Shown piece after piece: positions 8,717-16,184 of a stretch of DNA of 41,120 nucleotides. Where the stretch lies: assembly GCA_019638075.1 (NCBI GenBank), contig JAHBUM010000004.1:1-41120 (forward strand). Direction: 5' to 3'. The stretch comes from Flavobacteriales bacterium. Lineage in GTDB: Bacteria > Bacteroidota > Bacteroidia > Flavobacteriales_F > PHOS-HE28. The notes under the pieces were generated by a model. The model saw nothing but the letters and a program-made list of their open reading frames with translations. It did not search any database and was not told the DNA's origin. How positions within the stretch are numbered: position 1 is the stretch's first letter; the number at the start of each line of letters is the position of its first letter. A program made the position numbers and the translations under genes.

Positions 8717-10429
8717 ATGTTCCGCATCCCATCCATCATCGCGCTTGTGCTGTCGGTCGTGTTCACCGCAGGCACGGCCCATGCCCAGTTGCTTCCCTTC
8801 AACAATGCTTCACCGGAACACCTGGTGCAGCGCATGCTGGTGGGGCAGGGCGTCGCCATCGGCACCGTACTCTTCAACGGCCAGCCTGCCACGGCCATCA
8901 ACGATCAGGTGGGCTCCTTCAACGGCACGGCTTCCAACATCGGGCTGGACAGCGGCCTGGTGATATGCACCGGCAGGATGGTGATGGTCGAAGGCCCCAA
9001 CATGTCCATGGCATCCGGCCTTGCTGGCTACACCGTTCCCCCTGCCAGTCCCAGGAGTACGCCCGATCCGGACCTGGGGAACTTCACCGCGATGCAGAAC
9101 TGCGTGGCCGCACTGGAGTTCGATTTCATCCCCTCGGGCGATTCGATCAGCTTCCGTTTCGTGTTCGGCTCCGAGGAGTACCCGGAATACGTGTGCGCCC
9201 AGTTCAACGACGCTTTCGGCTTCTTCCTTAGCGGGCCGGGCATCAGCGGACCCTTCAGTGGTGGCGCCATCAACCTGGCGGTGCTACCCGGTACCCAGGT
9301 GCCGGTGGCTATCAACACGGTGAACCCCGGCGTGCGGGGAATGTTCAGCAGCAACGATAACCGGTGTACGGCGGCCGACCCCAACTGGCGGGCGAACGCG
9401 ATCTACTACATCGCCAATACCGAGACCGATCCGTTCAACCCCACCACCACCGTGGAACTGGACGGCTTCACCGTGCCGCTGCGGGCCAGCGCCGCCGTGC
9501 AGTGCGGCCAGACCTATCACATCAAGATGGTGATCGCCCACGCCGGGGATGCTTCCTTGGATTCCGCCGTGCTCATCGAAGGCGGCAGCTTCTCCTCCAC
9601 CCCCAGCCCCATCAGCATCACGGCCACCGCGCCCCTGGGCGATGGCATCCTCACCGAAGGCTGCGGGGAGGCCGTGATCACGCTCTCCAGGCCGCTGTCC
9701 GGCAGGGATGCCGAAGTATTCCTCACGTACAGCGGCGCAGGCATCACCGCCGATGATCTGGAGGGGATACGCGCACAGGTCACCATTCCGGGGAACGTGG
9801 AACAGGTCTCCTTCCCGATCAGCGCCGTGGGCGACCAGCTTGCGGAGAGCAGCGAGCCACTGACGATCGTGGCTACATGGACGTCTCATTGCGGCAACAC
9901 CGAGACGGATTCCATCACATTGCTCCTGCAGGACTACACGCCCCTGTCCATCGCCGCCGCGGATGTGTGGCTCCGCTGCGACCGCGACAGCGTGCTGCTG
10001 GAAGCCTTGGTATCGGGCGGGCTTGGGAATGTCGCGGTGGCCTGGGGTGATGAGAGGAGGCCGGATCCGTTCTACGCATCGGGCTGGGATGACCGCTCCT
10101 ATACGGTGACCGCCACGGATCAATGCCCCGCCATGGCAAGCGCGGTGGTGCGCGTGTCTTCCGGCTGTACCATCTGGAGCCCCAATGTGATCACGCCCAA
10201 CGGCGATGGCGTGAACGATGCCTGGGTCATCAGCGGGCTGGCCCTGAGCGGCAGCAGCGTGAAGGTGTTCAATCGCTGGGGCAACGAAGTGTATTCCTCG
10301 ACGAACTACGCCAACAACTGGGAAGCCAAAGACCTTCCTGACGGGACGTATTACTACGAGGTGATCGATGGCCGCAAGGGCGATCGCATCACCGGCTACC
10401 TGACGATCCTGGCGAACGGGAGGCCGTAG
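8717..10429 (+). CDS. Choice-of-anchor L domain protein with gliding-motility (type B) C-terminal domain
   Basis: Predicted T9SS-exported protein of 570 residues. A signal peptide (about residues 1-24, ending AGTAHAQ) is followed by a choice-of-anchor L domain over about residues 30-290. That domain has its usual opening ([19 protein letters not shown]) and central block ([14 protein letters not shown]). Residues about 300-400 form a Calx-beta-like region ([16 protein letters not shown]). The last ~85 residues are the CHU_C/type B sorting domain, starting [16 protein letters not shown] and containing [11 protein letters not shown]. The family name reflects that its members end in varied anchors; the anchor here is the T9SS one. 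It lies between two copies of an intergenic palindromic repeat, which suggests its own transcription unit. Confidence 0.9.
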   Translation: MFRIPSIIALVLSVVFTAGTAHAQLLPFNNASPEHLVQRMLVGQGVAIGTVLFNGQPATAINDQVGSFNGTASNIGLDSGLVICTGRMVMVEGPNMSMASGLAGYTVPPASPRSTPDPDLGNFTAMQNCVAALEFDFIPSGDSISFRFVFGSEEYPEYVCAQFNDAFGFFLSGPGISGPFSGGAINLAVLPGTQVPVAINTVNPGVRGMFSSNDNRCTAADPNWRANAIYYIANTETDPFNPTTTVELDGFTVPLRASAAVQCGQTYHIKMVIAHAGDASLDSAVLIEGGSFSSTPSPISITATAPLGDGILTEGCGEAVITLSRPLSGRDAEVFLTYSGAGITADDLEGIRAQVTIPGNVEQVSFPISAVGDQLAESSEPLTIVATWTSHCGNTETDSITLLLQDYTPLSIAAADVWLRCDRDSVLLEALVSGGLGNVAVAWGDERRPDPFYASGWDDRSYTVTATDQCPAMASAVVRVSSGCTIWSPNVITPNGDGVNDAWVISGLALSGSSVKVFNRWGNEVYSSTNYANNWEAKDLPDGTYYYEVIDGRKGDRITGYLTILANGRP

Positions 10430-10449
10430 CTTGGGGGAGTTTCGGTTGC

Positions 10450-10537
10450 CAGTGGTCAGGAACTGCCTGCCTCAGCACCAAACTTCAATTCCAAGGCTCA
10501 AATTCCAAGCTCAAAGCCGCCTTGGCGCTTGAAGTTT
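10450..10537. repeat. Intergenic palindromic repeat, copy 2 of a dispersed family
   Basis: Part of the 329-base gap 10430-10758. AAACTTCAA (10480-10488) is inverted at 10529-10537 (TTGAAGTTT). The segments at 10450-10471 and 10503-10515 match those of the element at 8452-8606. Downstream, 10580-10602 holds short tandem words (GACACCC, GACAACG) that parallel the TGACAACCGACAACTGAC words of copy 1. The rest of the gap up to 10758 holds a candidate promoter box and no recognised gene. Confidence 0.7.
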
Positions 10538-10679
10538 CGAACTTTGAGGATTTCGCCAAGGAGCGACCATCAAAGCGTTCTGACACCCGACACCCGACAA
10601 CGGCGAACTCCCCCACAACCGTTCGGGCTATTCCTGAACAATTCACCCCGGCCAGACCATGGCGCGCACGCCATCCGGG

Positions 10680-10687
10680 TACTTTGG
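10680..10687 (+). promoter_or_regulatory. Putative -7 box TACTTTGG
   Basis: TACTTTGG is one base from TAnnTTTG and lies 71 nt before the ATG at 10759; it implies a 5' leader of roughly 65 nt. Confidence 0.35.
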
Positions 10688-10758
10688 GTTCATCGGAGCC
10701 GCACGTACCAAATCATATTGGGCTCCCTAACAACTTCATTGACCCAAGCCCACCGACC

Positions 10759-13700
10759 ATGAAGAACCACGACCCGGCCACACCCAATGATCGCGCTAAC
10801 CGGCGCAAAGCCTTGATGACGCTGGTCTGTGCCATCGGCTTATTCGGCCACGCACAGGCGCAGACCGTGAACCTGTATTCCTTCTCCAGCGGCACGGGAG
10901 CCTCGCTGGACCCGATGAGCGGTGCCAGCCAGTTACTCGGTGCGAACCAGGATGATGCGGCCTCGGCCGTCACCAACATCGGCTTCTCCTTCAATTACGA
11001 GAGTGCGAACTACACCCAGTTCTCCATCAACTCCCAAGGAAGCATGCAGTTGGGGGGGACGCTCTACCCGTACTCCCCGTACGCCATGAACTATAACCTG
11101 CCTACACGGCCGACGGTGCTTCTGCCCTACGCTGGGGACGGCACCACTGCGGACGGCAGCGTGACCACAACGCTCATAGGCTCATCGCCCAACCAGATCC
11201 GCATCGTGCAGTGGAACGTCGCCATGGACTACAATCCCTCGACAGCCAATATCCTGTACCAGGTGTGGCTGTATGAGGGCACCAACGTGATCGAGTTCCG
11301 CTACGGTGCCGGTGCGCCTACCGGGGGCAACTCAGGTGGCATACAGATAGCCATCACCGGTGCGAACCCTGCGAACTACCTGAACGTGCTCTCCGGCCTG
11401 ACGGCAAGTTCGAGCAGCACCGCGCTGTACACTAACTCCAACGCATGGCCCGGCAACGGCACCATCCTCACCTTCAGCCCGCCAGCACCATGCACCTCAC
11501 CCACCCCGGGCAATACGGTGGCTTCGGTGACCTCAGGTTGCCCCGGTGTTACCACGGCGCTGAGCCTGCAGACGAACACCTCCGGTTCGGGCGTATCCTA
11601 CCAATGGCAGAGCAGTCCCGACGGCAGTAGCTGGAGCGACATCGACGGCGCCACGAACAACACCTATGCCACCGGTGCGCTGAATGCTACCATCTGGTAC
11701 CAGTGCCTGGTGACCTGCGCCACCGGCCCCAGCACGGTGGCCAGCACCCCGGTGCAGATCACGGTGAGCGAACCGGCCATGAGCTACTACACCTATGCGG
11801 GATCGTTGGTCACCGAGAGTTTCGCCACCTGGGCCAACCGGTGCAGCAGCACGGGTGATGTGCCTAACGGCGCAACTGGCGGCTACTGGCGCAACTACCC
11901 GGCCTATGGCCCGGGCACCTGGCGCGCAAGCAATACCACGGTACTGAACTCCGGCTGGAGCGACGTTGGCGGTCCAGGTGGCACAACGGGTGCCACCACC
12001 GGAGCCCCCACTCCTCCCTCCTACGTGGCGGTGTCCCAAACTGCGGCCCGTTTCCACGCCAGGCAAGGCGGCTCCGTCGTGGGCACGCTGGACTTCTACG
12101 TGGACATGTCAGCCGCTAACGGGACTGAAAAGCTGCGGTTCGAGTACACCGCATCGAGCACTCAGGGCTCCTTGGCCGTATACATTTCTCAGAACGGTGG
12201 TAGCAGTTTCTCCCTGCTGGGCACCCCCACCATGGGCCCGGATTTCGCTGCCTGGTACACCCAGGAGTTCACCATCGGCTCCACCAGTCCCATCACGGTG
12301 ATCCGTCTGCAAGGCACCGCAGGCGTCAATCCGGGCAGTGGCAACGACATCGGGGTGGACAACTTCCGCATCATCCCCGCCGCCACCTGCGCAGCACCCA
12401 CGGCTCCTTCGGCGACCGCAACGGGACCCGGCACGGCAAGCGCGAGTTGGACCTGCTCCGGCTGCACGGGTGATTTCTATGTGGAGTACGGCCCCTCCAA
12501 CTTCACGCTGGGCAATGGCACGGTGGCGGGTCCCTTCACCAGCAGCCCGGCCATCATCAACGGCTTGGCCAATGGCAGCTACAAAGCCTACGTACGGCAG
12601 GATTGCGGTGGTGGCAACGGCATCAGCGAGAACGCGGGACCGGTCACCTTCAACATCATGGCGGGCGACTTCTGTGGCAATGCCATCGACCTTGCCACGG
12701 TAACACATAACGACTGGTCCGCTATCGCCAACAGCACCGGAGCGGGTAACGATTATTCCACCTCGGCATGTAGTGCGAACCAGCCCGGTCCGGACTTGGT
12801 GTTCTTCCATGACGTGGAGGCGGGCGCCACCCTCTCCCTCGGCCTGTGGAGCTCTGGCAACCGCCTGTCGGTGGCCTATGGCGGCAGTTGCCCCGGCACC
12901 ACCAGCTTGGCGTGCGCCAACAGCGGCGGCTACTTCGCCTTGGGCGGTGGTGTGCAGCTCGTGAATGACTACGAGACGCTGATATGGACGAACAACGGAT
13001 GCGGGACCGAGCGGATCTACGTGCTTGCCGACGGGATCTCCACCGGCGGCCCCATCTACATCATCAACTACGCCTATACCCCTCCTGGTGGGCCTGTGTG
13101 TGCGGCGGCAACGGGTCTGGCGGTGAGCACCGTGAACACAGGCACCGGCGCCAACGTGAGCTGGAGCGCCACCTGCAGCGGCAACGCGAGCGTGGAGTAC
13201 GGCCCGGCGGGCTTCACCCCCGGCACCGGCACCGCTGTGGCGGTGAGCGGCACCAGCACCGCATTGAGCGGCCTTGCGCTGGATACGCCCTACGATGTGT
13301 ACGTGCGTCAGGATTGCGGTGGTGGCTTGTACAGTGCCTACGGCAGCCCCGCCACCTTCACGCTGCACAACGGCGATGACTGCTCGCGCGTGATCGCCCT
13401 CAGCGGTGCCAGCGGTTCCATCGTGCTGAACACCACCGGCACCAACAACGACATCTCCGCCTGCGTGGGCGGCAACACGGGCGGCGACCTGATCCTCTCC
13501 TACGATGTGGCGCCCGGCTACGGCATCTACTTCACCAGCGCGCCGGTATCGCCCTACGTGGGCCATGTGGCCATCACCACCGGCCCTGCATGCCCGGGCA
13601 ATACCTATCAGTACTGCAACACCGGCGCGGCCGACTTCTTCTATGTGAACGAAGGCATGGCTACGGCCACGGTCTACTTCGTCCAGGACGGCACCAACAA

Positions 13701-15300
13701 CGGCAGCACCACCGTGGAGTGGCTCTACTTCGCCGAATGCGAGCTGTATGATAGCGACGAGGACGGCGTGAACGATTGCACGGACACCTGCCCGGACTTC
13801 CCCGGCCAGCAGGGCGACCCCTGCGACGATGGCTTCGCGAACACGGTGAACGACGTGATCACGGGCGCCTGCCAATGCGCAGGCACGCCCTGCACCACGG
13901 ACCTCACCCTCGAGTTCCGTTCCGATGTGCCGAGCCAGACCACTTGGGAGCTTCGCGATGCCGGCACCAACAATCTGGTGCAGAGCGGCGGCCCGCTGAA
14001 CGGCAGCCCGGAGACGAATTTCACGTGCCTGCCTGACGGCTGCTTCGTGCTGCGTGTGCTGGATAGCGGTGGCGATGGCATGGTAGGCGGCGGCTACGTG
14101 CTGCGCACCACTGGCGACAACCAGCGCATCATCGACAACAGCGGCAACTTCAGCAGCGGCAGCGTGAGCGCCATCGCAGGCAACCAGACCTTCTGCCTGC
14201 CGATGGGCACCGACAAGCTGATCTTCAGCAGCTGCGACAAGCTGGATTGGGTGGACTACAAGTTCATCGTGGTGGCCGAGAACCCGGCCGTGAGCGCACA
14301 GTACGGCGTAAGCAACGCGAACAGCGGTTACGAGTTCTGGTTCTACGAGCCGAACGGTGGCTACAGCTTCCGCCGCTTCCGCAGCCACAGCACCAGCGAT
14401 GGTTACGGTACCGGGGCACTTCGTGCGAACCACTTCAAGATCAACGGCTGGGTGAACAGCGGTGCCACACCGCACATCCCCGCCAACACGCTGCTGAACG
14501 TGCGCGTTCGCGGCCGTGTGGCCGGCAGCAACCTGGAGTTCGGCCCCGCATGCCTGTTCAAGATGGATACCGGCCTGGCAGCATGCCCACGCGTGAAACT
14601 GCAGGATGACCCGGCTAACGCTGCGGACTACAGCTGCGGCGTTACGCGCAGCTTCGGCGGCGGCAGCACCCCTGCCAACCGCATCACAGCCAACCCGCCG
14701 CAGCCCGTTCCCACGGTGTCCAGCGCCAACGTGCGTTACCAGTTCCGCTTCCGCATCGCGGGAGAAGGCATCTGCATCGTGCGCCCGGCACAGACCAGCG
14801 CCCGCCTGGTGCTGAACTGGGCTGCCAGCACCGGTGCCCAGCTGCAACCCAGCAAGACCTACGACGTGGACGTGCGCGTGAGCCTGGATGCTGGCGCCAC
14901 TTGGTGCTTCGGTCCGGCGACCGCTGGCCAAGCCGCAGCCTGCGCCGACAGCGAGGCCTGGGGCAAGGTGTGCAAAGTGACGATCGATGGTGCCCAAGCC
15001 CAAGGCGGCAGCAGCAGCATGGTGGTCGATGCCAACAGCACATTGACGATGTACCCCAACCCGAACCGTGGCGACCAGCTCTTCGTCAACCTCAGCAGTG
15101 TTGAGGCAGGCGTGAGCACGGTGAGCGTGGACATCTTCGACCTGACCGGGAAGAAAGTGACCGCCCGCACCATCGCTGTACAGGACGGCTTCGTGAAGAC
15201 GAACCTGGACCTGAACGGCGATCTCGCCAACGGCATGTACATAGTGAGCGTGACCGCAGGTAGCAAGGCCTACACCGAGCGCCTGGTGATCCAGAAGTAA
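10759..15300 (+). CDS. Large mosaic T9SS-secreted protein, type A sorting domain
   Basis: Predicted surface protein of 1513 residues. The ATG at 10759 gives MKNHDPATPNDRANRRKA followed by a hydrophobic core ending GHAQAQ; the frame is open further upstream (to 10522), but that part runs through the intergenic repeat. In order: a beta-rich N-terminal domain; an Ig-like segment near residues 243-337 (SYQWQSSPDGSSWSD); a jelly-roll-like segment to about 535; two Fn3-like modules (near 550-635 and 775-870), each ending in a YVRQDCGGG block; two cysteine-bracketed modules after them (DFCGNAIDL, DDCSRVIAL); a thrombospondin-3-like Ca-binding stretch near residue 997 (DSDEDGVNDCTDTCPD); an unassigned domain (DKLDWVDYKFIVVAEN) also seen in other Flavobacteriales cargo by my recollection; and a type A sorting domain (MYPNPNRGDQ to the C-terminus). 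A strong terminator follows. Confidence 0.88.
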   Translation: MKNHDPATPNDRANRRKALMTLVCAIGLFGHAQAQTVNLYSFSSGTGASLDPMSGASQLLGANQDDAASAVTNIGFSFNYESANYTQFSINSQGSMQLGGTLYPYSPYAMNYNLPTRPTVLLPYAGDGTTADGSVTTTLIGSSPNQIRIVQWNVAMDYNPSTANILYQVWLYEGTNVIEFRYGAGAPTGGNSGGIQIAITGANPANYLNVLSGLTASSSSTALYTNSNAWPGNGTILTFSPPAPCTSPTPGNTVASVTSGCPGVTTALSLQTNTSGSGVSYQWQSSPDGSSWSDIDGATNNTYATGALNATIWYQCLVTCATGPSTVASTPVQITVSEPAMSYYTYAGSLVTESFATWANRCSSTGDVPNGATGGYWRNYPAYGPGTWRASNTTVLNSGWSDVGGPGGTTGATTGAPTPPSYVAVSQTAARFHARQGGSVVGTLDFYVDMSAANGTEKLRFEYTASSTQGSLAVYISQNGGSSFSLLGTPTMGPDFAAWYTQEFTIGSTSPITVIRLQGTAGVNPGSGNDIGVDNFRIIPAATCAAPTAPSATATGPGTASASWTCSGCTGDFYVEYGPSNFTLGNGTVAGPFTSSPAIINGLANGSYKAYVRQDCGGGNGISENAGPVTFNIMAGDFCGNAIDLATVTHNDWSAIANSTGAGNDYSTSACSANQPGPDLVFFHDVEAGATLSLGLWSSGNRLSVAYGGSCPGTTSLACANSGGYFALGGGVQLVNDYETLIWTNNGCGTERIYVLADGISTGGPIYIINYAYTPPGGPVCAAATGLAVSTVNTGTGANVSWSATCSGNASVEYGPAGFTPGTGTAVAVSGTSTALSGLALDTPYDVYVRQDCGGGLYSAYGSPATFTLHNGDDCSRVIALSGASGSIVLNTTGTNNDISACVGGNTGGDLILSYDVAPGYGIYFTSAPVSPYVGHVAITTGPACPGNTYQYCNTGAADFFYVNEGMATATVYFVQDGTNNGSTTVEWLYFAECELYDSDEDGVNDCTDTCPDFPGQQGDPCDDGFANTVNDVITGACQCAGTPCTTDLTLEFRSDVPSQTTWELRDAGTNNLVQSGGPLNGSPETNFTCLPDGCFVLRVLDSGGDGMVGGGYVLRTTGDNQRIIDNSGNFSSGSVSAIAGNQTFCLPMGTDKLIFSSCDKLDWVDYKFIVVAENPAVSAQYGVSNANSGYEFWFYEPNGGYSFRRFRSHSTSDGYGTGALRANHFKINGWVNSGATPHIPANTLLNVRVRGRVAGSNLEFGPACLFKMDTGLAACPRVKLQDDPANAADYSCGVTRSFGGGSTPANRITANPPQPVPTVSSANVRYQFRFRIAGEGICIVRPAQTSARLVLNWAASTGAQLQPSKTYDVDVRVSLDAGATWCFGPATAGQAAACADSEAWGKVCKVTIDGAQAQGGSSSMVVDANSTLTMYPNPNRGDQLFVNLSSVEAGVSTVSVDIFDLTGKKVTARTIAVQDGFVKTNLDLNGDLANGMYIVSVTAGSKAYTERLVIQK

Positions 15301-15316
15301 GCGCTGAACGAACAAG

Positions 15317-15356
15317 CGAAAGCCCCCGGCTCTTCCGAGCCGGGGGCTTTTTCGTT
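15317..15356 (+). terminator. Rho-independent terminator after the large T9SS gene
   Basis: AAAGCCCCCGGCTC (15319-15332) pairs perfectly with GAGCCGGGGGCTTT (15337-15350) around TTCC, followed by further Ts. It starts 17 bases after the stop codon. Confidence 0.92.
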
Positions 15357-15371
15357 CGAGGTATGAGGCGT

Positions 15372-15416
15372 GAGTGCGGAGGTGTGAAGCAATGCCCCCT
15401 TCACACCTCCGCACTC
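15372..15416. repeat. Perfect 18-bp inverted repeat
   Basis: The 18 bases at 15372-15389 (GAGTGCGGAGGTGTGAAG) are exactly reverse-complemented at 15399-15416 with a 9-nt loop. The flanks add related words (GTGTGAAG, CTTCACACC). It lies between the terminator of the previous gene and the promoter box of the next, and has no T-tract, so its role is not obvious. Confidence 0.9.
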
Positions 15417-15444
15417 GCACTTCACACCCCCTTCTTCTCCGGAA

Positions 15445-15452
15445 TACCTTCG
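15445..15452 (+). promoter_or_regulatory. Putative -7 box TACCTTCG
   Basis: TACCTTCG ends 7 nt before the ATG at 15460. The same octamer precedes panD, the tRNA-Leu and (on the minus strand) the HD-PPK gene. Confidence 0.55.
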
Positions 15453-15459
15453 TACCACC

Positions 15460-15870
15460 ATGGATGCACCCGGCACCAGCCACACACCCATCGTCTTCTT
15501 CGATGGGCTGTGCGGCCTGTGCAACGGCTTCGTGAACAGATTGATCCGCTGGGACAGGAAGCAGGTGCTGCGCTATGCCACGCTACAAGGGACCACTGCC
15601 GCAGCGCAGCTTCCGCCGGACAAGACCCATGACCTGAGCACCATCGTGTATTTCGATGGCACACGCACATGGACCCGCTCCAGCGCCGCCCTGCGGATCC
15701 TGATGCGCCTGGGTGGCGCGTGGAGGCTGACAGGCATCTTCCTCATCGTGCCGGGCTTCATCCGCAATGCCGTGTACGACCTCGTCGCCCGCAACCGCTA
15801 CCAATGGTTCGGCAAACACGATAGCTGCCGGATCCCATCGCCCGAGGAGCGGAGGTTGTTCCTGCCGTAG
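15460..15870 (+). CDS. DCC-family thiol-disulfide oxidoreductase-like protein
   Basis: Small protein of 136 residues belonging to the DCC family (DUF393), predicted thioredoxin-fold proteins named for the DxxCxxC motif. Here the motif is DGLCGLC, with Cys18 and Cys21 right after the first strand (PIVFFDG). The family-typical middle block (STIVYFDGTRTWTRSSAALRIL) and C-terminal block (YDLVARNRYQWFGKHDSCRIP) are both present, so the protein is full length. A thiol-disulfide function is predicted for the family rather than proven. The start is supported by the promoter box 7 nt upstream. It appears to be a single-gene unit between a palindromic repeat and a gene-free stretch. Confidence 0.9.
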   Translation: MDAPGTSHTPIVFFDGLCGLCNGFVNRLIRWDRKQVLRYATLQGTTAAAQLPPDKTHDLSTIVYFDGTRTWTRSSAALRILMRLGGAWRLTGIFLIVPGFIRNAVYDLVARNRYQWFGKHDSCRIPSPEERRLFLP

Positions 15871-16184
15871 AGTGCAGCATCGGCCTGGCTGGGAAAAGAG
15901 TGCGACGAGAGTCCAAGGGGGCGAGCCTACCTGTGGCAGCTATCGTGTGTACACATCTCGGACGATGCTTGGACCGAGGCCGGGCTGAAGATCCGTCGGC
16001 CACATGTTGCGCCTTCGCACCTTGCCTTGCGCCGCCGCTAAGCTTTAAACCTGCGCAGGGGCCTCTTCGAGAGATTGCGCAGGTCTGGAATACGCTTCAA
16101 TGCTCTTCCCGAAGAACTACCCAACAGCATCCATGACTTGAGACCCGATAGCCCTGTTGATCAGCGCGAAACCTACCGTTCCGG
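15871..16184. other. Gene-free stretch between convergent genes
   Basis: About 310 bases separating the DCC protein from the 3' end of the HD-PPK gene. I see no convincing coding frame, no tRNA and no strong terminator. The only pattern is TGCGCAGG occurring twice in the same orientation between about 16050 and 16085. It may be decayed sequence. Confidence 0.5.

Noticed and set aside
10522-10758. N-terminal extension of the large T9SS gene
   Set aside because: It translates the intergenic repeat and candidate promoter; a proper signal peptide begins at 10759.
12109-15483. Very long open frame on the minus strand opposite the 1513-residue T9SS gene
   Set aside because: Composition is His/Ala/Val/Arg-rich without any recognisable motif, as expected from the complement of a GC-rich gene; the plus-strand frame has a signal peptide, domains and a sorting domain.
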